Below are positions 1 to 9,577 of a stretch of 64,000 bases of DNA, one piece after another (the stretch's first letter is position 1; each line of letters starts with the position of its first letter). The DNA comes from a virus. The position numbers and the translations under genes are program-made. The stretch is taken from positions 1 through 64,000 of IMG/VR virus record IMGVR_UViG_3300046488_000208; one strand, given 5' to 3'. The notes under the pieces were generated by a model, which saw only the letters and a program-made list of their open reading frames with translations, did not search any database and had not been told where the DNA came from.

Positions 1-1
1 A

Positions 2-1768
2 TCATTTACAGATACTGTTATAGTAATAAAAAACATTAACAATGAATCAGTATATTGTATTAAAGAAGATATGGGTAGAAATATTATTGTTAATGGTATT
101 TCTGCACGAAGATGTGGTGAAATTCCTCTTTGTAATGACGATAGTTGCCGTTTATTATCACTAAATTTATATGGTTATGTTAAATATCCTTTTACAGAAA
201 ACGCATATTTTGATTGGGATTTATTTGTAAACGATGTGATAATTGCCATGCGTTATATGGACGATATAATCGATTTGGAAATTGAAAAAATTGACCAGAT
301 TCTTGCTAAAATTAATTCAGACCCCGAAGACGAATTTTTAAAACTATATGAAATCCGACTTTGGGAAAGAATTAAGGATAAAACCATTAGAGGTCGTAGA
401 ACTGGACTTGGTGTTACTGCAGAAGGTGATATGCTTGCAGCTCTTGGATTTCGTTATGGTACTGATGAAGCAACAACTTTCAGCGAGAATGTGCATAAGG
501 CTTTAAAGTTGTATGCATACGATTCTTCAATCAGAATGGCAAAGGAGCGTGGCGCATTTCCAATATACGATGCAAAACGTGAGGCGAATAATCCCTTTAT
601 TCTCCGCATAAAAAGTGAACACCCCGATTTATATGAAAGTATGATTAAATATGGTAGGCGAAACATCGCACTACTTACAATTGCTCCAACAGGTACAGCA
701 AGTCTCATGACTCAAACCACATCAGGAATTGAACCTTGCTTTTCACCAGTATATAAAAGGCGCAGAAAAATCAATCCGCAAGAAAAAGACGTAAGAACTG
801 ATTTTGAAGATGCCGAAGGTATTGCATGGCAGGAATATCCGGTATTTCACCATAAATTTGAAATATGGCTGGATGTTAATAATTATAATATAAACGCAGT
901 CAGAAATATGACTGATGAGCAACGTGATGAAATAGTAAAAAAATCTCCATATTATAAGGCAACTGCAAATGATGTAGATTGGGTTAAAAAGGTTGAAATG
1001 CAGGGTAGAATTCAACGTCACGTAGACCACAGTATTTCTGTAACAGTTAATCTACCAAAAGATGTAACTGAAGAACTTGTTGCAAAAGTGTATGAAACTG
1101 CATGGCGAAGTGGTTGTAAGGGTTGTACTGTTTATCGTGATGAAAGTCGCAGTGGTGTTCTTATTAATAATGAAGGAAAAGAAGAAAAACTTCAAGAAAA
1201 TAATGCGCCAAAACGCCCAAAAAGACTTAAAGCCGAAATTCATAGATTCCAAAATAATTTGGAAAAGTGGATTGCTGTTGTAGGTATGAAAGATGGCAGA
1301 CCATATGAAATATTTACAGGTAAATTAGAAAATGGTTTAAGCAAATTACCACCACACGTGAAAGAATGTGAAGTAGTTAAAAATATAATTGATGATATTG
1401 ATGCAGAAAGCAAGCCAATCAAAATAAAAAGATATGATATTGAATATATTGATAGTGATGGCGAAAAACAAGTTCATACTGGACTAAATCAAGCATTTAA
1501 TCCCGAATTTTGGAACTATGCTAAATTAATTTCGGGAATCATGAGACATGGAATGCCAGTAATTAAACAATATGAACTCATAGATTCTTTGAACTTTAAA
1601 GAAGACTATATTAATACTTGGAAAAATGGCGTAGCACGTACAATAAAAAGATATATTAAGGACGGTGAAAAGGGAAGAGGTAAATGCCCTGAATGTGGAA
1701 GTGAAAATCTTCAATTTATTGAAGGATGTCTTGTTTGTAAAGGTTGTGGAAGTTCAAAATGTGGATAA
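2..1768 (+). CDS. nrdJ: Class II (adenosylcobalamin-dependent) ribonucleotide reductase, 5' end outside window
   Basis: Reduces ribonucleotides to deoxyribonucleotides for phage DNA synthesis. The frame is open to the window edge, so the N-terminus is missing; the first in-window ATG (71) lies inside the catalytic barrel. The motif CGEIPLC at nt 113 supplies the presumed thiyl-radical cysteine, and a second cysteine 11 residues later (nt 146) matches one of the redox pair of NrdJ enzymes. APTGTASLM followed by GIEPCFSPVY is a further family landmark. The C-terminus carries a CPECG...CKGCGSSKCG zinc-ribbon-like tail typical of class II enzymes. Needing B12 but not oxygen, it suits an anaerobic or microaerobic host. 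Family assignment is firm; substrate level (NDP or NTP) is not resolved. Confidence 0.93.
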   Translation, partial: SFTDTVIVIKNINNESVYCIKEDMGRNIIVNGISARRCGEIPLCNDDSCRLLSLNLYGYVKYPFTENAYFDWDLFVNDVIIAMRYMDDIIDLEIEKIDQILAKINSDPEDEFLKLYEIRLWERIKDKTIRGRRTGLGVTAEGDMLAALGFRYGTDEATTFSENVHKALKLYAYDSSIRMAKERGAFPIYDAKREANNPFILRIKSEHPDLYESMIKYGRRNIALLTIAPTGTASLMTQTTSGIEPCFSPVYKRRRKINPQEKDVRTDFEDAEGIAWQEYPVFHHKFEIWLDVNNYNINAVRNMTDEQRDEIVKKSPYYKATANDVDWVKKVEMQGRIQRHVDHSISVTVNLPKDVTEELVAKVYETAWRSGCKGCTVYRDESRSGVLINNEGKEEKLQENNAPKRPKRLKAEIHRFQNNLEKWIAVVGMKDGRPYEIFTGKLENGLSKLPPHVKECEVVKNIIDDIDAESKPIKIKRYDIEYIDSDGEKQVHTGLNQAFNPEFWNYAKLISGIMRHGMPVIKQYELIDSLNFKEDYINTWKNGVARTIKRYIKDGEKGRGKCPECGSENLQFIEGCLVCKGCGSSKCG

Positions 1769-1832
1769 AAAATGTAAATATTTGCATATTGTAAAATTTT
1801 ATATATCTTTGTGATTCATTTAACTGTAACAT

Positions 1833-4301
1833 ATGAATAATTGGTTCGAAAGTAGAAATCTCAAGGTATTAGCATACCAAACAGAAACAATAAACAAAGT
1901 CAAAGATAGTCTAAGCAGTCAGGAAATAACAGTACTGGCTGCTTGCCCATCTGCTGGTAAGACAATAATGGCAATCCATTGCATTGAGGATTTCTTGCAG
2001 AAGAATCCCAATTCAAAAGTAATTGTGTTGGCACACGGTACTACCATATTACGTACACAATTTCATGATGTCTTGGAAGAAATCAAACCAGACTTCACAT
2101 ATAAGTTGGCTGATAATTTCAGTGAATATGATGAAAGCAAAGCCGTGAACGTCTGCTTACCGCAAACTCTAAATAGAAAATCTCTCAAGAAGATTGACCT
2201 GCTTGTGGTTGACGAAGCACATCAGTTTTATTTTGGTGAAAAAATGGTAAAGGACATCATCAAGAAGACCAAACCCCGCAGACAACTATTGCTTACAGGT
2301 ACTCCTTCAATATTCATAAGAGAGAAACACCCGATTATACCCGTAACACTGAACACTATCTTTGACGAAGGTATGGTATCAGATGTTTATGTTGAAATAG
2401 CCACGAGTAGTTACAACTTCGACATATACGATTACAACCAGAATGATGAACTAAAAGAAAGCATTCAATTTAAAGATTCTGAGACTAAGAAAACACTTGA
2501 TGACCTTATTGGTAAGATTGTTGAAAGACTCAAGAGCATCAGAGGTAATGAATACATGAATCTTTTACCCGAATGGTTGCCTACCTTGAAACGTTTGCAG
2601 AAAACCATGATTGCTTGTAAATCTCAAAGGCAAGCCATACAAGTTAAGAATTATTTTGACAAAATTGGCGTTAAATCCGCACTGAGCATTTCAGACATTG
2701 ACTATGACTCCACGGAAATTGAAAATTTCAAAGCAGACCCAGATTGTCTCATACTTATTGTCGTGGGTAGAGGTATACTTGGATTTAACTATCCAGAACT
2801 CGTTAATGTGGTCGATATGACAACATCTATGAATGTTGACAGAGTATATCAACTCTTTTGTAGAGTCGTTAGAAAGCATCCAAATGGCTTACAGAAGTTA
2901 TTCTTCAAGGTTGCCCCGAACACCCTCAGTGATTATTACAAGTACGTTATGACGGGTGTTTTGGCATTATCTGACGAATATTACTTCACGCATTTTAACG
3001 GGAAGAACTTTAATGACATGCAAATACCCGTAAGACCACATGTCAACGGTAATAATGGCGGTGGTAATAATACGAATGACATCACTGCTGTCCCGAACAG
3101 AAAGAAATCAGTCAAGAGATTATCGCCAATAGACTTTTCGGCACTACCAGTCTTCGAACTTTTCAAAGACATATATCATAAGAAAGATTCTTTACTTCAT
3201 ACGTATGCATTTACGACAATTAGGGATGTTCGGGCAGAGTTTCTAAAAGCAATGCCAAGCGGATTTTGGAACAGACAAAGATGCGTTGATAGTGCTTCAA
3301 GATATCAAAGACCTATTGATTGGGAAAAAAATGAACGTGGTGCATGCCGTGCTGCACAAGCAAATGGTTGGTATGATGAATGCATACAACATATGGAGAA
3401 ATTATTTAGATGGACAAAGGAATTATGTATTGATAGTGCTTCGAGATATCAAAGACCTGTTGATTGGAATAATAATGCTGCTGGTGCACATAATGCTGCC
3501 AAAAGAGAAGGTTGGTACGATGAATGTGTCAAACATATGACAATAAAATCACAAAAGCCGTCTGGATATTGGACTAAAGAAAAATGTATTGAAAATGCAT
3601 TGGGATATTCAGAACATTCGGAATGGCAAAAAAATGAACAAAGTGTATATAATGCGGCATTTCTAAATGGTTGGCTTGATGAAATTACCTCACACATGAA
3701 AAAAAGAAACTCATGGACAAAAGAAAGTTGTATTGAAAATGCTAAAAAATATCAAACTATAAATGAGTGGCGAATAAATGAGGGTGGTGCATATACTGCT
3801 GCTAAAAGAGAAGGCTGGTACGATGAATGTGTTAAACATATGAAAATGGTTCTTAATTCATGGACAAAGGAATTATGTATTGAAAGTGCTAAGAAATTTC
3901 AAACAATAAATGAATGGATAAAAGGTGGTAGTGGTGCATGTAATGCAGCAAAAAGAAATAATTGGTTTGAAGAATGCACTCTTCATATGAACAAAAAGAA
4001 TTTATGGACAAAGGAGAAATGTATTAAAAGCGCAATGAAATTTAAAACAATCAAAGAATGGCAGAATAATGAAGGCAGTGCAGTTAATGCTGCTCGTAAG
4101 CATAGTTGGTTAGAGGAATGTACTGCTCACATGATAAAACAAAAACCATTAAGTTATTGGAATATTAGAGAAAATTGTGCTGTTGATGCAATGAAATATA
4201 AAACTAAAACTGAATGGCACAATAAAAATCATAATGCATATAGAACAGCAAAAAAGAATGGTTGGTTTGAAGAATGTACAGCACATATGATAAGGAAATA
4301 A
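1833..4301 (+). CDS. Superfamily II DEAD/DEAH-type helicase with seven C-terminal 44-residue repeats
   Basis: Residues about 15-400 form a helicase core: Walker A CPSAGKT (about 38-44), DEAH box VVDEAH (about 125-130), motif III LLTGTPS and motif VI RVYQLFCRVVRK (about 336). An Asn/Gly-rich linker near residue 410 separates this from about 345 residues made of seven copies of a unit with consensus W-T-K-E-x-C-(x4)-A-x-K-Y, then A-A-(x4)-G-W-(x2)-E-C-(x2)-H-M. The same unit flanks a GIY-YIG domain in the gene at 4837. The core resembles type-III-restriction-like or phage UvsW-type helicases. The repeat tail is inferred to bind nucleic acid. It starts 64 nt after the reductase gene. Confidence 0.85.
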   Translation: MNNWFESRNLKVLAYQTETINKVKDSLSSQEITVLAACPSAGKTIMAIHCIEDFLQKNPNSKVIVLAHGTTILRTQFHDVLEEIKPDFTYKLADNFSEYDESKAVNVCLPQTLNRKSLKKIDLLVVDEAHQFYFGEKMVKDIIKKTKPRRQLLLTGTPSIFIREKHPIIPVTLNTIFDEGMVSDVYVEIATSSYNFDIYDYNQNDELKESIQFKDSETKKTLDDLIGKIVERLKSIRGNEYMNLLPEWLPTLKRLQKTMIACKSQRQAIQVKNYFDKIGVKSALSISDIDYDSTEIENFKADPDCLILIVVGRGILGFNYPELVNVVDMTTSMNVDRVYQLFCRVVRKHPNGLQKLFFKVAPNTLSDYYKYVMTGVLALSDEYYFTHFNGKNFNDMQIPVRPHVNGNNGGGNNTNDITAVPNRKKSVKRLSPIDFSALPVFELFKDIYHKKDSLLHTYAFTTIRDVRAEFLKAMPSGFWNRQRCVDSASRYQRPIDWEKNERGACRAAQANGWYDECIQHMEKLFRWTKELCIDSASRYQRPVDWNNNAAGAHNAAKREGWYDECVKHMTIKSQKPSGYWTKEKCIENALGYSEHSEWQKNEQSVYNAAFLNGWLDEITSHMKKRNSWTKESCIENAKKYQTINEWRINEGGAYTAAKREGWYDECVKHMKMVLNSWTKELCIESAKKFQTINEWIKGGSGACNAAKRNNWFEECTLHMNKKNLWTKEKCIKSAMKFKTIKEWQNNEGSAVNAARKHSWLEECTAHMIKQKPLSYWNIRENCAVDAMKYKTKTEWHNKNHNAYRTAKKNGWFEECTAHMIRK
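3264..4290 (+). repeat. Seven in-frame copies of a 44-residue W-C-HM repeat
   Basis: Seven tandem coding units within the helicase gene, each about 132-150 nt, starting with F/Y/R/S/L-W and ending H-M. Copies 1 and 2 share SASRYQRP; copies 4 and 5 share YQTINEW or FQTINEW, so the array has grown by local duplication. Confidence 0.85.
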
Positions 4302-4322
4302 TTTTAATTTAATATTACTAAT

Positions 4323-4478
4323 ATGGAAAACGAAAAATTTGAACAACGAAATTATGTGAAACCTGCTTGGCAACCAACAGAAGAACAATTGGGTCAAGAG
4401 AAGCAAATAATACCAAACGAACCAACACCCGAACCAGTTACAACACAACCGGAGAGCACAACTGAAAATGAAAAATGA
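4323..4478 (+). CDS. Small acidic, proline- and glutamine-rich protein (51 aa)
   Basis: Begins MENEKFEQRNY and ends TENEK; low complexity with many Pro, Glu and Thr residues, so probably disordered. Its TGA stop overlaps the ATG of the next gene (4475) by four bases, which supports it as a real translated member of this cluster. No family recognised. Confidence 0.55.
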   Translation: MENEKFEQRNYVKPAWQPTEEQLGQEKQIIPNEPTPEPVTTQPESTTENEK

Positions 4479-4639
4479 GCAAGAACCGAGCAAAGATAAC
4501 CATAGCCGTTGACCAGAAAATTGACGAAGAACTTGAGAAATCCAATTACAATAAATCCAAGTTAATCAACTCATTGTTAGATAAATGGCTAAAATCTGAC
4601 AAAAAAGACGTAAAAAAGTTCATAAAAAAGTGCGACTAA
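4475..4639 (+). CDS. Ribbon-helix-helix protein, CopG/Arc-like (54 aa)
   Basis: Short DNA-binding protein: an N-terminal strand (AKITIAVDQ) followed by two predicted helices with the pattern KIDEELEKSNYNKSKLINSL, typical of ribbon-helix-helix repressors that bind as dimers. It is closely similar in its second helix (NKSKLIN) to the next gene at 4686, so the two are probably paralogues. Overlaps the preceding gene by 4 nt. Likely a transcriptional regulator; target unknown. Confidence 0.7.
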   Translation: MSKNRAKITIAVDQKIDEELEKSNYNKSKLINSLLDKWLKSDKKDVKKFIKKCD

Positions 4640-4662
4640 TCCTACTTTTTGAGTTTTATTGA

Positions 4663-4676
4663 GTATTTATGATAAA
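4663..4676 (+). promoter_or_regulatory. GTATTTAT motif copy (class B leader)
   Basis: GTATTTATgaTAAA, 9 nt before the ATG of the ribbon-helix-helix gene at 4686. Confidence 0.5.
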
Positions 4677-4685
4677 GTAAATATC

Positions 4686-4850
4686 ATGGCAAGAAAACAA
4701 ATGAAACCCGAAGAGAAGAAAAGGAAATTCTCAATCACCATTCGCCCCGAAATCAACGAGAGGCTTGAAGAACTCAGAATAAATAAGTCCAAACTCATAA
4801 ATTGGCTTCTGCAAGAACATTTCAATCATATGAATAATGGGAAAATATAG
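4686..4850 (+). CDS. Ribbon-helix-helix protein, CopG/Arc-like (54 aa), TAG stop
   Basis: Strand KFSITIRPE followed by helix residues INERLEELRINKSKLINWLL identify a ribbon-helix-helix fold; basic N-terminal arm (MARKQMKPEEKKRK). ATG 4686 is chosen because it follows the recurring GTATTTAT leader. It ends in TAG and overlaps the next gene (start 4837) out of frame; if TAG were suppressed the product would gain only four residues before a TAA. Probable local repressor of the endonuclease gene it overlaps (inference). Confidence 0.7.
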   Translation: MARKQMKPEEKKRKFSITIRPEINERLEELRINKSKLINWLLQEHFNHMNNGKI

Positions 4851-5919
4851 ATATTGGTCTAAGGAAAATTGTACTGCAGAAGCATTCAAATATATGTCCA
4901 GAGTTGAGTTTCAGAAAAAATCTAATAGTGGATATATAACTGCACAGAAGAATGGGTGGTTAAAGGAGATATGCCAACACATGGTAAGACCGACACAATA
5001 TAATAAAATTTGGTTTAAAGAAGCATGTAAACATGAGGCACTTAAATATAATACCAGAACTATGTTCAATCAAAGTTCTATGGGTGCATATCTTTCCGCA
5101 AAAAGAAATGGTTGGCTTAATGAAATTTGTCAACACATGACCGTTTTGAGAATTAAATGGAGTAAAGAACTCTGTAAAAATGAGGCATTGAAATATAATT
5201 CGAGAAGTGAGTTTGCTCGAAAATGTGGTGGCGGACACGCATTCGCCACTAAAAACAAATTTCTTGATGAAATATGCCAACATATGGCAACCATTGGAAG
5301 TTTAAAGAAAAGATGTACATATGCTGCTGAATTCGATGATGGTTTTGTTTATATCGGATTAACGTACAATTTCAATAAAAGAACTGCCAGACATTTGGTA
5401 GACAATAAATCACAAATTTACAAGCATATTCAAGTCTGTAGTCATAAACCAATATTTAAACAACTAACTAAATATATTAATATTGAAAAAGCAAAACAAA
5501 ATGAACAATATTATGTAGATAATTATTATAAAAATGGCTGGCAAGTATTGAATATTGCAAAAACTGGTGCAATTGGCGGTTGTCAAGTAAAATGGACAAA
5601 AGAAACATGTCAACAAGAAGCATTAAAATATAAGACTAAATCCGAATTTCAAAAAAAATCTTGCGGTGCACATACAGCAGCATATCGTAATGATTGGCTT
5701 AACGAAATTTGTTTACATATGACAAATGGGAGAAAGGAAAATGGATATTGGACAAAGGAAATGTGTCAACAAGAAGCATTAAAATATAAAACAAGAAAAG
5801 AATTTCAAATGAAATCAAGTACTTCATATAGAATTACACGTGAAAGTGGATGGTTAGATGAAATTTGCAAACATATGCCTAAAAATATGAAAAATTGTTT
5901 GAATATATTTGTTTATTAA
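4837..5919 (+). CDS. GIY-YIG endonuclease embedded in five W-C-HM repeats (360 aa)
   Basis: Three copies of the 44-residue repeat (residues about 5-155) precede a GIY-YIG nuclease core in which the two signature strands read TYAAEF and FVYIGLT (about 160-178), followed by the conserved arginine region NKRTARHL. Two further repeats follow (about 245-350). This is the layout of a phage homing endonuclease, with repeats acting as the DNA-recognition part. The gene sits 3' of a helicase carrying the same repeats, so either the helicase captured them or both derive from one element. No host intron could be recognised. Confidence 0.8.
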   Translation: MGKYRYWSKENCTAEAFKYMSRVEFQKKSNSGYITAQKNGWLKEICQHMVRPTQYNKIWFKEACKHEALKYNTRTMFNQSSMGAYLSAKRNGWLNEICQHMTVLRIKWSKELCKNEALKYNSRSEFARKCGGGHAFATKNKFLDEICQHMATIGSLKKRCTYAAEFDDGFVYIGLTYNFNKRTARHLVDNKSQIYKHIQVCSHKPIFKQLTKYINIEKAKQNEQYYVDNYYKNGWQVLNIAKTGAIGGCQVKWTKETCQQEALKYKTKSEFQKKSCGAHTAAYRNDWLNEICLHMTNGRKENGYWTKEMCQQEALKYKTRKEFQMKSSTSYRITRESGWLDEICKHMPKNMKNCLNIFVY

Positions 5920-5964
5920 TATTAATTTAATATATTTGCGGTAAATTAATTTAAAATCATAATT

Positions 5965-8223
5965 ATGAAGAAGTATGTAAAATTTGATGAAGACTTTAAT
6001 CTCATAACTCAAGAGATTAATTCCAACACAACTACGGAAGTGGCAAAAAGTATTAATCATTTGATTATTATTGATGTTAGTGGTTCTATGTCTCATGACC
6101 TTCCCGAAATTAGAAAAAATTTAAAAAATAAAATTTCTAATTTAATTAAGGGTGAGGAAGACACAATATCAATTATTTGGTTTTCGGGTAGAAATGATGC
6201 TGGCATTCTGAAAGAGGAAGTTCACGTAAATTCATTAAAACAACTTAATGATTTAAATAATGCCATCGATAAATTTTTAATGCCAATTGGTTTAACGGCA
6301 TTTACTAAACCATTAGAACTTGCCAATGATGTAATTGAACGTATCAATAAAAATAATTCAAAGGGATTATTTTCTTTAATTTTTATGACAGATGGTTGCT
6401 CTAATGATGATGTGTCTTGGAATAGCGTTATAAATGCCGTAAAACAAATATCACCAAAATTATCTGCTTCTCTTGTAGTGGAATATGGATTTTATTGTGA
6501 CACAAAAAAACTTACACAAATAAGTGAACTTCTTGGGGCAGAAAAAATTGATTGTTCTGGATTTGAAGAATATGACGTTGTAATTGCTAAAGGATTTACA
6601 AAAAAACTCGGTGGTAGTAAAAAAATCATTGTAGATATTATAGATAATTATCTATATGATTTTGCGTTTTCAATTGATTCTGACGGTAGTGTGTTGGTAT
6701 ATAATATTGATAACAACAAAGTAACTGTCAACAATGATGTAAAAGAATTATATTTTTTCTCAACCAAAGAAATTGGTGAAAAAGCATCAATTACTGATAC
6801 TGCATTATATGCTGCAATTTATTTACTTTCTGAACGTTTTATGCCTGAAATGGCTGAGAGAGTATTCTATGCTCTGGGCGACAATCATTATTACAAAATG
6901 CTTGCAAATGCATTTGGTAAACAGAAATTGAACGCATTTAAAACTGCAATCAAAGACTGCGTTGCTGATGCTGCAAAACGTTTTGTTGATGGAAGGGGTG
7001 CTATTCAGAAGGTTGATGACAATGCGTATTGCTTGATGAACTTAATTGAAGAGTTAGGCAATATCGATGGTTGTCTTTTTTATCCTAATCATCCTGATTT
7101 TGTTTACAACAGGATTGGTAGGAAACGTGTTGCAAGGGGCGAAAATCTTAGCGAAGCCGACAAGAAGAGATTATCTGAGGCTAAAAACGTGGAAGAACTC
7201 AACAAAATCACAGAAGAATTGAAGCAGAAGAACGTTGAGGTTAAATTCACCAACACCAATCCAGACAGAGGTTATTCAATGACTGATTTGGTATGGAATG
7301 AAAAACGTGCAAATCTCAGTATTCGTATTCGTATTGAAGGAAAAGCAATACTTCCTGAAAACAAGTTCAAAATCAATGAAGTTGCTACTTACAAGTACAA
7401 TACCTTTACTCTTATAAAGGACGGTATTGTTAACGTTGAAAAACTTCCAGTAAGTTATTCAAGCAAACTTGTTGATTTATTGACAACGAATTCCGTACCA
7501 TTTGCAGTAATAAGTGCAGGTGCAGATTTTTCAGCTATAATTGTTGTCGACCTTAATTCTCTGCCTATTATAAACAGAGGTATGGTTCGTTCACTTTCTG
7601 CAAAAGATTTGGCTGTACAGGAATGGGAACTTCTGAAAACCCAGGCAGACAAGAAGGTTTACGATTATTACAGGAAGTCATTATTCCCGAAAGAAAGTAA
7701 ATCATTTGTTGAATTGCTCGGACAGGAAGCTGCAGATTGGCTGAAAACAATCGGTATTACCGACTATAACGGCTTTGCTCCTTTAACTGATGCCGAAGAA
7801 TCAACAGACTTCTACATGTCAGTGAATCTTGAAACTAAAATAAAGAGTCTTAGCAGCTTGCCAAAAGTTGAAGACGTTGTTGCCAAAATAAAAAGCGGTG
7901 CAAGTCTGAAACTCAGCGAGTACGTCATGGTAGATGCAATTAAAAAATATCTTGCTGTAACAGAGTCTGAATTGTACAAAACTCTTTCAGAAGCACAACA
8001 GAAAGAAATGCTGAAAACCTATCTGATTACTAAATCCAACGAACTGAATAAAGTAAGAAGGAAAGCATTGCAAGAAATTGCTCAGATTAAATTCGCTTTG
8101 ATATTGAGCAAAAAATGGTTCAAGGAATTCAAAACATTCGATGAAAACTCTCTCGAATTAACCCTTGACAAACAACTTCTTAACTTTACTTTCGATTTAT
8201 CAGAAAAAGAAGTTAAAATCTAA
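5965..8223 (+). CDS. von Willebrand factor A domain protein (752 aa)
   Basis: The MIDAS metal site is complete: DVSGSMS (Asp near residue 37), a conserved Thr in GLTAFTKP (about 111) and Asp in FMTDG (about 144). The VWA domain covers about residues 28-225; the remaining 500 residues have no family I recognise and contain long charged helices (LSEADKKRLSEAKNVEEL). VWA proteins typically assemble metal-dependent complexes; in phages they also occur next to AAA ATPases, but none is adjacent. Followed directly by a strong terminator, so it is the last gene of its unit. Confidence 0.8.
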   Translation: MKKYVKFDEDFNLITQEINSNTTTEVAKSINHLIIIDVSGSMSHDLPEIRKNLKNKISNLIKGEEDTISIIWFSGRNDAGILKEEVHVNSLKQLNDLNNAIDKFLMPIGLTAFTKPLELANDVIERINKNNSKGLFSLIFMTDGCSNDDVSWNSVINAVKQISPKLSASLVVEYGFYCDTKKLTQISELLGAEKIDCSGFEEYDVVIAKGFTKKLGGSKKIIVDIIDNYLYDFAFSIDSDGSVLVYNIDNNKVTVNNDVKELYFFSTKEIGEKASITDTALYAAIYLLSERFMPEMAERVFYALGDNHYYKMLANAFGKQKLNAFKTAIKDCVADAAKRFVDGRGAIQKVDDNAYCLMNLIEELGNIDGCLFYPNHPDFVYNRIGRKRVARGENLSEADKKRLSEAKNVEELNKITEELKQKNVEVKFTNTNPDRGYSMTDLVWNEKRANLSIRIRIEGKAILPENKFKINEVATYKYNTFTLIKDGIVNVEKLPVSYSSKLVDLLTTNSVPFAVISAGADFSAIIVVDLNSLPIINRGMVRSLSAKDLAVQEWELLKTQADKKVYDYYRKSLFPKESKSFVELLGQEAADWLKTIGITDYNGFAPLTDAEESTDFYMSVNLETKIKSLSSLPKVEDVVAKIKSGASLKLSEYVMVDAIKKYLAVTESELYKTLSEAQQKEMLKTYLITKSNELNKVRRKALQEIAQIKFALILSKKWFKEFKTFDENSLELTLDKQLLNFTFDLSEKEVKI

Positions 8224-8247
8224 AATTCAGATACTCAAATATTTAAG

Positions 8248-8276
8248 AACCTCAGAAAATTTTCTGAGGTTTTTTT
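8248..8276 (+). terminator. Rho-independent terminator after the VWA gene
   Basis: Stem AACCTCAGA / TCTGAGGTT with an AT-rich loop, followed by a T-tract. Confidence 0.88.
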
Positions 8277-8372
8277 ATGAAAATAATTGAAAAAATGTTT
8301 GGTGGTATTGAAACTTTATTTAACTTTGCCAAGTATTTAATAGAAAACGAACTTATAATAAATAAACAATGA
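8277..8372 (+). CDS. Possible 31-residue peptide
   Basis: An ATG directly after the terminator T-tract opens a 31-codon frame (MKIIEKMFGGIETLFNFAKY...) ending in TGA at 8370, overlapping the next small gene. It would be amphipathic. Only its length and position support it. Confidence 0.25.
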   Translation: MKIIEKMFGGIETLFNFAKYLIENELIINKQ

Positions 8373-8500
8373 AAACGTACAGGCACATATCAGCCATTAT
8401 AACATCGACCTCAAGTCGCAACGGAATTTCTATATTCTGTTCAGACTTTACAGGCAGAAATAATGGAGATGATGGGGGTTCTGGTTTTCTTATGAGATAA
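8369..8500 (+). CDS. Small Ser/Gly-rich protein (43 aa)
   Basis: Starts MKTYRHISAI and ends GGSGFLMR. The stop is followed 26 nt later by a clear terminator at 8527-8556, so this stretch is transcribed as a short unit. No family recognised. Confidence 0.45.
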   Translation: MKTYRHISAIITSTSSRNGISIFCSDFTGRNNGDDGGSGFLMR

Positions 8501-8526
8501 AACTGAAAAGTTTTTAATAAACCAAG

Positions 8527-8556
8527 AACCCGATTCGCAAGATTCGGGTTTTTTTA
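8527..8556 (+). terminator. Rho-independent terminator
   Basis: Stem AACCCGA / TCGGGTT, nine-base loop and T-tract; closes the unit upstream of the tRNA array. Confidence 0.85.
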
Positions 8557-8653
8557 TTCTTTAAAATATAAGTCTTACGGCTTATAATCACAACATATAA
8601 GGTTTGCACCTTATATAACTCCGTAAGAAGGTCTTTGACATGTTGGAAATTTT

Positions 8654-8724
8654 GCCACCCTGTCCGATTGGTCAGGTATCTGTCTGCAAAACAGATTAGA
8701 AGCGTTCGATTCGCTTGGGTGGCT
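8654..8724 (+). tRNA. tRNA-Cys (anticodon GCA)
   Basis: Acceptor GCCACCC / GGGTGGC, anticodon stem TCTGT / ACAGA with loop CTGCAAA, T-arm AAGCG-TTCGATT-CGCTT. First gene of the array. No CCA is encoded; the discriminator T is followed by CG. Confidence 0.85.
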
Positions 8725-8760
8725 CGAAGGTTCAAGTCCTATTTTTTACTCGTTTTTAAA

Positions 8761-8774
8761 GTATTTATATAAAA
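8761..8774 (+). promoter_or_regulatory. GTATTTAT motif copy
   Basis: GTATTTATatAAAA, 8 nt before the ATG of the HNH gene at 8783. Confidence 0.5.
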
Positions 8775-8782
8775 ATAAAAAA

Positions 8783-9577
8783 ATGAAATGGAATAATGAA
8801 TTAGATAATAAATTAAAAAGTTTAATAAACTTAAATAAAGACTATAATGAAATAGCTAAAGAATTTAATGTATCATATAGAACACTTACCAATAGAGCAT
8901 TTAGATTGGGACTTAAAGTTTTAAAACAACACCATGAAATTATTTTATGTAAAAATTGTGGTAAATCCATTAATAAAACATTAAGTAATGAAAAAAAGTT
9001 TTGTAATCAAAGTTGTTCAGCACAATATAATAATAAAAGAAGAAAACATAGTGAAGAAACAAAAAATAAAATTAGACATACAATTAAAAGTAAATTTCCC
9101 ACTAAAATGAAAGAAAATAAAATTGTGAGAAATAAAAAATTAAGAGAAAACAGACCATTAATTTCAATTAGAAAATGTAGATTTTGTGGTAATGATAAAC
9201 CAATCTTAAAACATAAAATAATCTGTAGCGATTGTGGTTTTATGTATTATAAGTTTTATCGCCCACTATGTGAGTTTAATATTAACGTTAATGATTATCC
9301 CGATGAATTTAATTTATCTCTTGTAAAAAAATTGGGATGGTATAGTCCAAGTAATAAAGGTAATAATTTAAATGGTGTTAGTAAAGACCACATCTATTCA
9401 GTATATGATGGATTTAAAAATAATGTTGATTTCAATATATTAAAACATCCTGCAAATTGTAAATTAGTTCAACATATTGATAATAATAAAAAGAAATGTC
9501 AAAGTTTAATTACATTAGACAAACTTCTATTGAAAATTAAAAAGTGGAATGAAAAATATGTTTCGGTAGTGCAATAA
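8783..9577 (+). CDS. HNH homing endonuclease with N-terminal HTH and zinc fingers (264 aa)
   Basis: Residues 1-50 form a helix-turn-helix (NEIAKEFNVSYRTLTNRA). A CKNC...CNQSC knuckle follows at about 55-80 and a second CRFC...CSDC pair near 130-150. The nuclease motif is at the C-terminus: SKDHIYSVYDGF with HPANCKLVQHIDNNKKK (about 205-240). This layout is a free-standing phage homing endonuclease. Its last 18 nt overlap the 5' acceptor and D region of tRNA-Asn at 9560, so the tRNA start is also coding sequence. Confidence 0.8.
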   Translation: MKWNNELDNKLKSLINLNKDYNEIAKEFNVSYRTLTNRAFRLGLKVLKQHHEIILCKNCGKSINKTLSNEKKFCNQSCSAQYNNKRRKHSEETKNKIRHTIKSKFPTKMKENKIVRNKKLRENRPLISIRKCRFCGNDKPILKHKIICSDCGFMYYKFYRPLCEFNINVNDYPDEFNLSLVKKLGWYSPSNKGNNLNGVSKDHIYSVYDGFKNNVDFNILKHPANCKLVQHIDNNKKKCQSLITLDKLLLKIKKWNEKYVSVVQ

